Shown in pieces: positions 42,436 to 53,745 of a stretch of DNA of 64,000 bases. Origin of the DNA: Takakia lepidozioides (lineage: Eukaryota > Streptophyta > Takakiopsida > Takakiales > Takakiaceae); assembly GCA_030704615.1 (NCBI GenBank), contig CM060731.1:73450756-73514755 (forward strand). Reading direction: 5' to 3'. Position 1 is the stretch's first letter, and each line of letters begins with the position of its first letter. The notes below the pieces were generated by a model. It worked only from the letters and a program-made list of their open reading frames with translations, was not told where the DNA came from and ran no database searches. The position numbers and the translations under genes are program-made.

Positions 42436-45400
42436 CTAGAGCTCCACGTCTATTTCAATCTTTCTGGTCTGGGGAGCATGCTCGGATGCCTCCAGCCTAA
42501 CACGCAAATGCAGATGCTTCAAAAACAGAGCACCGTCAGGAACTTCCCTCACCTCTTTGCAATCAATTAGGGGGGGCCTTAAAGTTGGGAGCTGTTTGCA
42601 ATTGTTGTTGCTATTTGTAGGGGACGAATTTCTAGAAACTGAGTACCCTGTGCTTTGCAGGGGTGGCAAAGGGGAAACCCTTGGGCTGTCATGCTTCAAA
42701 TAGAGAACTGCATCAAATACCACCTGCAGAAGACAAAGCACGCTCCAGCGTTGGTTTGCAGCAAAATTGCAAAGCTAGTTAGAAGGTTGTTAGAGGGCCA
42801 TGAGTGAGAAAGGTGAGAGGATCAGTACAAAATAGACAAATATTGTCGTAGCCTCGATGTCCTCAGTAGATCATGCACTTCAATTGCCGAGTAACGAAGG
42901 AAGCAAATGTATCATTGTGTATCCTTAAGGGCATAGTCCCCAGAGGATACCTGACTCACCAGAGCCGTAGCCCACCAAGGTGATGGAACTAAGAACCAGA
43001 ATTGCCTAAAGCTCGTGCAGAGGTAATGACAAACTCGTTAAACAAAATAGCTGATTAGATAGCTAGCAATGACACCACACTAGTATAATGTTGAATACAG
43101 CACTACTGCTGTAGCCTTCACCTGTACAAATAAACTGAGAGAGAGAGAGAGAAGAGGATCGATATTTCTGGTTTATACAGTGTCCTAAGGCATTTCCCCT
43201 TTTCTCGCAAAATAACAAGAAGAAAGGAAACAGAGAGAGACTGACCTCTCCAGTCCCAAGAGAGACATCCACCATGGAGTAAAATGGTAACCCTGAAGAC
43301 GATGGCTCTGGCATAGAAAGTCCTTCCTCAGGTTCCTCGAGACTGTCTCCATAAACATCCACTAGAAACTGATGGGCTATGCCAACCTGCACAATGGATG
43401 CTTGCAGATTAATATACTTGGTTATTCTATCTTGACATAAATAAAAGTCCACATGTTTTGCAGCTTGTAATGAACTGGAGTCATTGTGCTTGAAAACTTC
43501 AAACAAACCCTCTAGTCTTTCAAAGGGAAGAAAAAAGTTCATCACAGCCTATGGACTTGGACAGGGGGACATTCCAAGTTAACCTACCCTGCCTGGATGA
43601 CCTTCAATCACCGGATGCAGGTACAAATAATACCTTGCATTGCTTCCTGAGTAACATTGAGAGTGAAGTTCTATTCAAATCAAACACACGATAAGTTTTT
43701 GGAGAGATATACTCTTCCTCCTTCCATACACGCCTTCCACTTCCAAGTGACTCTGTTGTCTCTTGACTCCTTGTTCAACATGTTCCATGCGTAACATGTA
43801 GTCACACAGATGGAGCTCACTGTGACAGAAGAGATAAAAATCCCAAACAGCGCTTCCTCTCCCTGTTTTGTTTGCACAGGTGCCACATCAAAGCAATGAC
43901 TGACATTTGTTCACCTGGTGAGATGATAGTACGCCGCCTAGAACTGAGAGCTCTACCAGACTGCCTCTCCCTTGGCGCCACAGGCATCCCTCGTCCACTC
44001 GGTCTGCCAGACTTGTCCCTCTTGGCAAAGTCACGTCCACACATAAAAGACACTTACCTGGACACAGAATTGCAGCATTGCACAAATTTTGAATTTCCGC
44101 TGAGAGGGTCTTAAGGCTCAGCTTCAGGGGGAATATGGAAGACTAAGCCCTAGAAAGAGAAGTCTTAGCATGTTTGGATGGATCCATACAAATCAACTGA
44201 GCAGTCCAGTTGTTGCAGCTTACCAGGTTGAACCTGGAACACCTCAATGTGCTCTTGAAAACTCTGCTGTTGATGGCCTTCTTCTAGAGACCTACCATCA
44301 GAGCTCACACCGGACACCACACCAAAGAGAACAGACACAAGTTGGTGAACAGTAATTTACTGAGCCCCAAGTGGGCCACACATGCCCTTAGCAAGGTTTT
44401 GTATCTTGTTTTCTGATCCTGAGTCCACATTATACTACGGGTAGGATGACAAGGGCAGTAGGCAACAGAGGTTGGTGGGAGGGGACACAGACAAAGGAGA
44501 AATGAAATCCTAACAAAAACAGCTTCACTGGTTATACCCCGAAGCCATAGTTTTTACCATAGTTTGGAACCGCCTTTCTATTTACCCAATGCGGATGGGC
44601 CTCTAGCCTTGGTTTTGAGTTTGACATATAACTAAGATTGAGAACAAAGAAAGACAGAGTGATACATATAACAGGGCAGATGCTTCTAAGGATATCTTTA
44701 GAAGTTATGGCACTTGATGTCCACTTTCTTTAGAAAGCTCAACACAAGGTACTCTTACATCCACTGGAAAGACAACAAATCTTATGTTTCCAGATGGACC
44801 AACCGGCTGGGAACTTGTCTTTGGACTGGCAGAGACCACCAGGATGGCAACCCAAGAAGCCCGAGATTGGACAGCTGCAGCGTGGTAATATTCCCAGTGC
44901 TCAGTTCCATCTTCAGTATTTGGTGGCTTTCTGCACAAACCAGACATTGTCCCTTAAATGTCATTGCAAAATTATTCACACCATTTGCGTTACTTGTAAG
45001 AAATGGTTGATCCCTACAAGGACAAGTGGAAATGAGGACTATATTTGATTCTAATGTCCCCCACGGATTATGAATTCCAAGAGGGGGATTTTCTGGTTCT
45101 TCCATAAGGACATATCCCTTCGTTCAAGAGGAGCTGCAGCAAATAAAAGTTAAGTGATGTAGGTGAACAACTGACTTGATAAGGTAGGGTCTTGTGATCC
45201 AAACAAACAGGTGGTGCACTGAGCATGGGCAACCTGTTCCATATCTCTCAAGACCTCAAGAGAAAAAGGATAGAGACCAGGACTGCGAGAAAATCACCTG
45301 CACTCCCTAAGCAAGTTCAATACAAAGGTTGAACAATGGGATCCCTGTATCTAATCATTTACTATTACTTGTGTACGCAGATGTGGCAAACACAGTAAGC

Positions 45401-48400
45401 CTATTCTGACCTCTCCAACTGAACCCTGAAAACCTGATCAGATACAAATCAAAGTGGTCTAGTAATATTGTCATTTACTTATTATTATTGCCCATGGAGG
45501 TCAGTCATACACTATACAAACCACGAGCAACTGCCATTGGTTCTCCTGATGAGTCCTTGATCAAGTGCCATGTCTTAGTCACCTAAACAAAGAAAGGTTT
45601 GCTACCTGCATCTGAGAGGAAAACATGATTCTTCAGTGTTGCCACCCGAGACACTATGTCGAGCCTTGTGAGCTTCTGAGTCAACCAACCCTTGCTAGAG
45701 AGTGCCGCATGGAGATGCACCCATAAATCCTTGCTGACCCTTTCTGTAGCAGACTTGATGCTCAAAAACTGCTCAGACATTGTGTGTGGTTCTGTCATTG
45801 AACACAAAAGACCATCGAATATTGCAGTCCATGCACAATCACTTCAGATGTTCACACCATACCTTGATGACCCTAGACCAGTCACACATGACTGAGTAAC
45901 TTCCAGAGAATAGGCATACTGTGGGGCCCATTGACAAAGTCCATTGACCTCCTGAGCACCAAAGAAGAGCTCAGAGACTGAGTAAAAGACAAACACACCT
46001 TGGCACGGTGCTTCCGTTGCTGCTCCCGTGTCGACATCAATCATCCAGAGCCTTCCAAACCTGAATAACCGAGATAAGAAATTCAATAAATTGCAACCAT
46101 GTCACACTAGACACACCTGTCGAGGTTGTGCTTGTATTGATAATTTGACCAGCAAAGAAGGCATTATATCAGCAAGTATCTGAATGAAAGAGCTGTACTG
46201 CTTAAACGTTCCCTGTGAGCAGTGGCTATAATGTACTGTTGAGGACACCGCCTAGCCCAAACCTAACCCTCGGACTTGGTATTCAATCCTGCCGAAGTAT
46301 AAAACTTGCTCCAAACATAGTGCCCCAGCTGTCAAAAGTCCGGTTTAGGTGATTGAACGTTGATCGAAAGCCCTGGCATTTTGGGGAGAACAATGGTAGT
46401 TGCAGACAATCTAAACACGTAAGCACAAACAGAGACATATGAAGAACTAGCATAAAAACTAAGATGGACAAACAACACAATAGCTACTAGATTAAACCTA
46501 GGCTCACCCATGACTTGCAGCCATGAGATGCCCGCTGGATGCCATGGCAAGATGCCAAGGAAATGACAATGCCCAATCCTTTTGCTCCCCCTCTTCGTTT
46601 CCGCCTGTCAATATTTTATCAGATTCAGCCTTCTGCAAACCCAACCAGCGTAGCCATCTCTGAAAGATGCTGGCCCTTTCCTGGATTTTTGTTACAGGAT
46701 ACACCGTTTCCAGCACCCGGCTGCTCAAGTCTGCCTTGCGAACTGCATGATTCTGCTCATGCACCAAGACATTTCAATTTTGAACCCTTCAAGAGAGACC
46801 AGGAGAGAATGTACTCAGAAGACGTTGTTTGCCGTAGCCTGACCCCGCGCCCAGTTTGAGCGGAACACAAAGGGACAGAACCTAACTTTGTCAGGGGCTG
46901 ACGTCGGTAGTAAGACTTAACATAAAATTGATCCTCTAGAAATCCCTTCACACAAGCATCAATCTGATGTGTGTGGTTTTGCCAGGCCCCAAGAGGGCCT
47001 GGGCTTTTGGCTCAGCCTCGAGACTTTCAAAGTTGGTAAACAGAGGTACAGGCACAATTCCCTTGATAGATTTGAGGAGAGCGTCTCTCTGGTGAGAGAA
47101 CCCCGGACAGTGAATCAGAAAATGAATATTGTCTTCAGGTTGTCCACACAACGGGCAATTGCACTCTCCCTTTCCTCTCTGCTTCTGTTTGCTGTTCAAA
47201 GGTAGGCTTCCCGCCCTGAGTTTAAAGTTCAATCTAGTGCCGAGAGTGGGTAGACCCATCCATGATGTCCTCCCCCATGTCACAGACTGGAAACAAGTTT
47301 AGGGAAGTTTCTGCCTAACTTCATTTTCATCAGACAATATCCTGGCAACAGACATGGCTTTGGACACTACAGCCTCTCAGTCAGATTTAGGTCAAGACTT
47401 GCGGATTAAGATTCAGATCCTTGAGAATTTCTACTCTCTTCTGCCAGGACTGCCTGTTTGACAGGGCGATCCTGTTTCCAAGATATAGGGTAGATTAACT
47501 TAGGATATCTGATGTTGGACATATGTTGCAGCTGACCCCACCATCTGACCTTGAATTCATCTCGTCGGGAGCTTAAGGAAGGGATGCCAAACTCACCCTG
47601 AACAGCCACATTGGCTGTTTTGGAGCATGCTGACATGCACTCAGAGAGACTGAGAGACCAGGAGAGAGAGAGAGAGAAAGAGAGAGGAAAAAAAAGAGAC
47701 AGACAAAGTATCATCTGCTATTACTGGGAGGACAAAGGAGCCACTGTTGGCAAGACACTAAAACTGGGTTGATGGTTGTCTATTACAGTGCTAAGGTGAC
47801 AAGAAACTCTTTGATGGGGTGCAATAGATACCTCGCAATCGGCAATAAAAAGACAATTTTGTTCGGTATCAAATACAGTGGATGCAGGGCAGCATAGCTG
47901 TGCAGACTCAAAGGGACCATCTGCAAATCCTGTGGTTGACCCAATCTGCAAACAAAAATATCTCATTTAATCTGTTTCTTTGTAGGCAGCACCTTGCAAC
48001 TTTTGCGATTTTTGGCCTACTCCATACAGTAACTACACATATGACAATTCAGGGAGGAACGGCTCTCACACAGTCTACAACTTCACCATCTCCAGACGTG
48101 ATGATGATACGGTTATGGAGAGTGTCAGAGATAAACACACGCTCCCCTTCTAGGTCTGTTGACATTCCACCTGCCGAACAACATTTCAGTCAGTCCAAGT
48201 TCCCCTGGTGGGAACAAAACCTGTAGGTTTTGGAAAGGTGGAGTGTACAACATAGACTCTGAAATCAAAGATGCTCTACAGCTGTTTCTGGCCAGAATCT
48301 AACCAAAACTCATCTCCACAGAGTGTAATTGAGCAAAAGGAGACCAAGATGCTCTCCGTTGCACTTTATTGTTGCTCTCCCTTCCCCTCTCCCCACTTTC

Positions 48401-49254
48401 GGATAAAGCAAATAGTAGAGAGCCTATGGTAACAAAGGCTATAGCAGATGCAGTCTGAGTGCATTCTTCTTCTCCATGACTACCAACTCATAGACTCCCA
48501 ATGCTGAGGGACAATTTCCCTTGGGTGTTTGTAGCAGGATACATGTTGAGAATTTTGTTGCCCTTTACAAGAAGCTTCATCAATTGTTGGGCAGCCAACT
48601 AAGCAAAAGTACAGAGACAATATGCTGCTCTGGATAATGTTGTGAATCTTGTACCTGGGTATGACAGCAGCATGTCATAGCAATTTGTTCCAGATCTGGA
48701 GGCTTCCTTCACGCGCACATGCTGGACAATGGGCTGTAATTCCCCTTGTTCAAGGTTTATTGTTGAATCTCTCAAACTTCCAAACTCAGAAGTCTTAAGT
48801 GTGTTTATCCATCGTAATGTGAAAAGTCTGGTTTTCCCTGCATCATAAGAGACAATGTATCTCCTGAGATAGAGTCAAATCCACCATCCTCTCTGTTTGA
48901 GATGGATTAGTGATACTATAAACCTCACCCATAGAGAGAATACTTGCGACTTCGCTCGCGCAGCTGACCACACTGAGATAACAGCTAACGATTATTTGAC
49001 CAATTTTGTGCGAGAGAGAGCTATGATCCAAATAGGTCAGAGAGCTGAAGATCTGGATGTGAATGTAGGAAGCGTGAGAGAAGATGCAATCAAAATTTGC
49101 AGGAATCAGGTCAGGAAAACAACAATGTGTTAAAATCATTAACAAGATAAGGAAGCGTACTGGAAGAAGACGCTGCGGCGGCGGCGGTGGTGATAGCAGA
49201 GCTGGAGAGGCGTGCCCAGACGCAGGTCGTCAGCCTGCGACTGGCCATCGCCAT
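42436..49254 (-). CDS. EMB1974: NHL-repeat protein similar to Arabidopsis EMB1974
   Basis: Twelve exons join in one frame: 49254-49161, 48837-48655, 48170-48070, 47945-47832, 46752-46508, 46060-45999, 45791-45606, 44930-44837, 44291-44224, 44057-43915, 43386-43246, 42723-42436 (572 residues). The N-terminus (MAMASRRLTTCVWARLSSSA) looks like a mitochondrial or plastid presequence. NHL blades are visible: GERVFISDTLHNRIII, NCLFIADCENHAVRKADLSS (across a junction) and HVFLSDAESHQILKMELSTG. WMIDVDTG and CLWRQGRGSLVELSV follow, and a conserved C-terminal beta region ends in EIDVEL. The match to At3g07060-type proteins is from memory of the family layout. That protein is longer, so an N-terminal exon may be missed in the 49161-48837 intron. 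A LINE relic fills much of the 47831-46753 intron. Confidence 0.78.
46790..47610 (-). mobile_element. 3' part of a LINE inside an NHL-gene intron
   Basis: The minus strand encodes RRDEFKVRWWGQLQHM (downstream of RT) and, farther on, a zinc-binding RT C-terminal domain reading CPLCGQPEDNIHFLIHC (C-x2-C...H...C). Frames are interrupted. A much reduced copy of the same family lies at 11030-11280. Confidence 0.75.
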
Positions 49255-50150
49255 CTCTAGAGCCTTTGGCCCCCTCAGAAAGTTTCTTTGTTGTGTGTTG
49301 TGTCCGACAGTGTGCCCCCTCTTTTTTCGCCACTTTATTTAGGGCAGTGAGTCCGCTGCTTCACACGAGCACACATGAGCAACATACACATGAGCTTGTT
49401 TTTGATAGTTTGCCAGGTTGAAATGTTACCCTTGTCCACCCCAACGAGGAAGTGGAGAAGAATCGGCGCAGAAACTTGCGCTCGTGACTGCTTCATCGAA
49501 TTGGGTATCTTGGCAGATAGAAGGTGCCGTCAGAAATTGTGCACCTCCTGGAGGCAGTTCACATCCTTGTGATTTGGAAAGGCGATTCAGCCCACGGTGC
49601 TCCGTAGACGACTCATTCATCTGCCTTGAGGGGAGGGCTTATTCTTTCAAGTTGACACGGCCTGAGCGAGGGGACATCTTTGCAGGACAGAGGGAATTTT
49701 TGATAAGTAGAGTTTGTCACATGTCTTCTTCCACTGTCTACTAGGTGTCAAGTTTGAAATCAATCTTCGAATTTTTGTAGCGTTGTCGCATGAGAGAATC
49801 TGAAGATGTTTGAAAGCTGGATTCAGTTCATTGTTCCCTTGATTTCCCTCCAACAAGACCCTCGAATTTGCAAAGGAAATGAATCTTCTTTGCATTGAGA
49901 TCGGAGAAAGTGATGGGTTGTTTGAGGGCTTGAGAAGTATACATACAAGTTTCGTGAATGTGAAGAATCCTTCCCACTTTTTCGCTCGGATGTATCCGTG
50001 TAATGTCTTAGGAACATGTGAGAAGACGTAATTGACTTCATTGGCTAGAAACATACGAACTCAAACATCCTGCCATATACCGAGATGGGCTAACATCATA
50101 GAGAAGTTGACAACCCAGCAGCAGCCTCCTGGAGAGAGAGAGAGAGAGAG
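49255..50150. promoter_or_regulatory. Head-to-head region of the NHL and OSB-like genes
   Basis: Divergent start codons lie 896 bp apart. A (GA)n tract at 50131-50149 sits directly before the OSB-like ATG. Frames in both directions (for example 49647-50054 minus) show no domain I recognise. A plus-strand stretch around 49560-49640 (IWKGDSAH) faintly resembles part of an OB fold, so a decayed or missed upstream exon of the OSB-like gene is possible. Confidence 0.45.
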
Positions 50151-51059
50151 ATGCCCACCTGTGGTCTGCGTCGCAGCCATACCGGCTCTAAGCTCTCCTT
50201 GACCTGGAATAGCAGAAACATCGATCTTAGTCGAAGAAAATCAGAGGACGGTAAAATAGGGTCTGTAGAGGATCATGGGCATGACCGGAAGTATCGTTCT
50301 CCTCCATCAGCTCGTCCGGAATCTCCTGCAAAATCTGGAACTTCTGGTATAGTATTGATTCATTCCATTCAGAGCATGTGTGAGTGCGTGATTTTGAGAG
50401 AGAGAGAGAGAGAGGATCGGAAGCTGGAAAATCATCTTATGTTCTGGCGGTTTCTGGCACGCAGGTCAAACAATGAGCATTGAACCGATCTGGCTGGAGT
50501 TCTTCTCAGATCCCGCAGAGTGGTGGGACAAAAGGTTCGTGAAGGTAAGACTCTCGTCAGTCACCTTATGAAATAGTTTGTCGAAAAGGGCTTTTGACTG
50601 AAGGTGGCATGGTGACGTTGTGTGGCCAGTGACAAGCTTGCACTTCTTTCTGAAATAGTTATTGATAGGGCGTTCTTACCTTTAGCGGGAGATGACAATT
50701 GCTTGTTCAAGGTTGACTTTGTGTTGGAAGATTGTTGGGGAGCCTTGGTAGATCGATCTACACATAGCTGTGAACAAATTAATAGGTTTGCTAGGAGCTA
50801 TTACTTCTCAGCTGCACACCTCTGGTTTTCACAGGACAATCCAGAAAATCCTGGCTTCAAACATCAGCAGAGAAGAGAGGTCCTATGGCTCGAGACTCAA
50901 TCAAACCAGCTTTGGGCGAAAGCAGAGCTACCTGCCATTCCACTGAGTCAAGTACAATGTGATGATGGTTCCAATTTGATCTGCAGCACAGACTCACAGG
51001 CTGAGAAGTCAACGGGTATTGTTTTGTGTAAGATATCTGAATGTGTCAACTTAGAATAG
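50151..51059 (+). CDS. PDF-motif protein, organellar single-stranded DNA-binding (OSB) type
   Basis: Three exons fit in phase: 50151-50346, 50465-50544, 50835-51059 (166 residues). The centre reads WLEFFSDPAEWWDKR, then NPGFKH and EVLWLE across the 50544/50835 junction. This is the PDF motif (F..P..WWDNR ... NP..PDFKH) of plant OSB proteins, which bind single-stranded DNA in mitochondria and plastids. In OSBs the PDF motif provides the DNA-binding surface and follows an OB fold. No OB fold is visible here, so the protein is either a PDF-only type or the model lacks its first exons. The Arg/Ser/His-rich N-terminus (MPTCGLRRSHTGSKLS) could be a targeting sequence. It lies 250 bp upstream of a PPR gene on the same strand. 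Confidence 0.62.
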
Positions 51060-51312
51060 GTTGTCACGGTCACTGCTGTAGTGTTGTCATCGTGCGAAAA
51101 CTCAGTAAAACCTTCTCTGGATGATTGGTTCTTTCTTTCAAGTATGTAGAGGCTTTGGGATAATTTGTATCAAAAATTATAACTAGGAGTTTTGACTCAC
51201 GCAGGATGGCAGGGTTGCATCAGGCACAAATTTTTGGTGGACATCAGCTGGGAGCTGGGGTAGCACCCCCGCACCCACTTTTAAAAGTGGGCCTAGAGAG
51301 GAAGTCAACAAG

Positions 51313-53745
51313 ATGGCATCTGTCACCCCTTGGGATGTGAGGACACTATGTAAGCAGGGAAGATTGAAAGAGGCGCTTTATGCTTTGGACCAACAAGGTG
51401 TCCCGGCAGACTCCAATACTTATGTCTACCTCTTGCAGGGGTGCATCAACACGAAAGCCCTGGCAGATGGAAGGCAGGTGCATTCCCACATCCTCCGCAC
51501 TGAATTCAAGCCAAACATTTTTGTTGGCAACACCCTTGTCAACATGTATGCCAAGTGCGGGAGCATGGTGGATGCACGACAGGCATTTGAAGAAATGCCT
51601 CAACGAGATACAGTCACGTGGACTGTCCTGATGGCAGGATATGCCAAGAATGGGCGTACCAAGGAAGCTTTCAAAATTTATGAGCAAATGCAATTGGAAG
51701 GGGTGATACCCAATAGTGTGACCTTCATTTCTGTTCTGAATGCGTGTGCCAATCTAGGAGCCCTGGAAGTGGGGAAGCAGGTTCATGCTGATATATTGCG
51801 CGCTGGAATTGTGTCAGACATCTTTTTGGAGACCACCCTAGTTGACATGTATTCCAAATGTGGTAGCATAAAGAATGCCCGTCAGGTGTTTGACAGAATG
51901 GCTGTACGAAATGTGGTCTCATGGAATGCTATAATAGCAGGATATGCTCAGCATGGGCTGGGTAAAGAGGCTCTGAAAATGTATGAGGAAATGCTTAAGG
52001 AAAGTGTGACACCTGACAGGATCACATTCCTTTGTGTTCTCAATGCATGTGCAAATCTAAGAGCTCTGGAAAAGGGCAAACAGATGCATGCTGCTGCCAT
52101 CAAAGCTGGAATTGCAGCGTATATTAACTTGGAGAATACCCTTATTGACATGTATGCCAAATGCGGAAGCATGGAGAACGCGCTTGAAGTGTTCAACAAA
52201 ATGGCTGAAAGAGATGTGGTCTCATGGAATGCATTGATTGCAGGATATTCACAGCATGGGCATGGTGAAGAAGCTCTTGAAGTCTATGAACAAATGAATC
52301 GAGAAGGGGTGACGCCGAACAGGGTCACATTTGTTTGCATTCTCAATGCATGCCCCAGTCTAGGAGCCCTGGACAAGGGCAAGCAGGTCCATGCTGATAT
52401 CAGGAAAGCTGGAATTGCAATAGATGTTATCTTGGGGACAACACTAGTTGACATGTATGCCAAATGTGGCAGTGTGAGGGATGCATGCCAAGTATTTGAT
52501 GAAATGGCCACAACGAATGTGATCGCATGGAATGCCATGATCACAGGATATCTTCACCAAGGGCATGGTGAAGAGGCCCTCAGAATGTATGAGGAAATGC
52601 AACTGAAAGGGTTGATGCCTGACAGGGTCACATTCACTGGCATTCTTAATGCATGTGCCAGCCTGGGCGCCCTGGAGAAGGGCAAGGTAGTACATGCTGA
52701 CACCATCAGAGCTGGGATTGTGTTCGACGTAATTTTGGAGACCACCCTTGTTGACATGTATGCCAAGTGCGGAAGTGTGGAGGATGCCCATCAAGTGTTC
52801 GACAGAATGGCGACTCAAAATTGTTTCTCATGGACTGCAATGATCGCTGGATATGCACAGAATGGATGTGGTAGGAAGGCTCTTGACCTATTTGAACAAA
52901 TGCTACAGAAAGGCTTGAAGCCGGACGGTATCACCTTGATTGCTGTTCTCTCTGCATGCAGCCATGCAGGCTTAGTGGATGAAGGCCACCGTCACTTTGC
53001 TTCCATGAGTCGCGATCATGGCCTAACAGCTACAGTACAGCATTTTGGCTGCATGGTGGACCTTCTTGGTCGTGCAGGGAGATTGGATGAGGCAGAGGAC
53101 CTCATTAATAAGATGCCTGTTGAACCAGGTGCTTCAGTGTGGGGAGCCTTGCTTGGAGCTTGCAGAATTCATGGTAATGTGGAGGTAGCAGAACGTGCTG
53201 CAAATTGCGTTCTACAGAGGGATCCACAGGACGCTGCAACTTATGTGATGCTATCAAACATCTATGCTGTGGCTGGAAGGTGGGATGATAAAGCAAGGGT
53301 GAGAAAAATGATGGAGGAAATAGGGATCAGAAAGGAGGCAGGGCGCAGCTGCATTGAGGTCAACAATCGAGTGCATGCATTTGTTGTAGAGGACAAATTA
53401 CATCCACAGATTGAGGATATCCGGTCTGAGCTGAAGAGATTGTCTGAGCAGATGAAGGTGGCCGGGTACCTACCAGATACACACTTTGTGTTGCATGATA
53501 TGGAAAGGGAGCAAAAGGAATTTGCACTTTGCCACCATAGTGAGAAGCTGGCCATCGCCTTTGGCCTCATAAGCACACCCCCAGGAACACCTATCAGCAT
53601 CATCAAGAACCTTCGGGTGTGTGGTGACTGCCACACCGCCATCAAGTTCACATCAAAGATTGTTGGGCGAGCAGTTGTTGTACGGGATGCCCGCCGCTTT
53701 CACCACTTCCAAGATGGAGCCTGTTCTTGCGGGGATTATTGGTGA
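51313..53745 (+). CDS. PLS-class PPR protein with E and DYW domains (organellar RNA editing factor)
   Basis: A single exon of 810 codons encodes alternating L, S and P repeats in units of 101 residues (35+31+35), then L2/S2 at about 535-600, E1/E2 and a DYW domain ending in CSCGDYW. DYW domains carry the C-to-U deaminase: the HSE motif (HHSEKLAIAFGL) and the CGDCH zinc motif are intact, so the enzyme should be active. PPR repeats read a specific RNA stretch upstream of the edited C. The protein is expected in plastids or mitochondria, although the N-terminus (MASVTPWDVRTLCKQG) is not a strong targeting peptide. Repeats are unusually alike at DNA level, suggesting recent internal duplication or conversion. 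Its intronless form is normal for the family. Confidence 0.96.
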   Translation: MASVTPWDVRTLCKQGRLKEALYALDQQGVPADSNTYVYLLQGCINTKALADGRQVHSHILRTEFKPNIFVGNTLVNMYAKCGSMVDARQAFEEMPQRDTVTWTVLMAGYAKNGRTKEAFKIYEQMQLEGVIPNSVTFISVLNACANLGALEVGKQVHADILRAGIVSDIFLETTLVDMYSKCGSIKNARQVFDRMAVRNVVSWNAIIAGYAQHGLGKEALKMYEEMLKESVTPDRITFLCVLNACANLRALEKGKQMHAAAIKAGIAAYINLENTLIDMYAKCGSMENALEVFNKMAERDVVSWNALIAGYSQHGHGEEALEVYEQMNREGVTPNRVTFVCILNACPSLGALDKGKQVHADIRKAGIAIDVILGTTLVDMYAKCGSVRDACQVFDEMATTNVIAWNAMITGYLHQGHGEEALRMYEEMQLKGLMPDRVTFTGILNACASLGALEKGKVVHADTIRAGIVFDVILETTLVDMYAKCGSVEDAHQVFDRMATQNCFSWTAMIAGYAQNGCGRKALDLFEQMLQKGLKPDGITLIAVLSACSHAGLVDEGHRHFASMSRDHGLTATVQHFGCMVDLLGRAGRLDEAEDLINKMPVEPGASVWGALLGACRIHGNVEVAERAANCVLQRDPQDAATYVMLSNIYAVAGRWDDKARVRKMMEEIGIRKEAGRSCIEVNNRVHAFVVEDKLHPQIEDIRSELKRLSEQMKVAGYLPDTHFVLHDMEREQKEFALCHHSEKLAIAFGLISTPPGTPISIIKNLRVCGDCHTAIKFTSKIVGRAVVVRDARRFHHFQDGACSCGDYW

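Noticed and set aside
43628-43763. Extra exon of the NHL gene (reading ..RRVWKEEEYISPKTYR..)
   Set aside because: Splicing 43915 directly to 43386 keeps phase and gives a better family-like join.
51346-53651. Long minus-strand frames opposite the PPR gene
   Set aside because: They mirror the repeat period of the PPR gene and carry no domain of their own.
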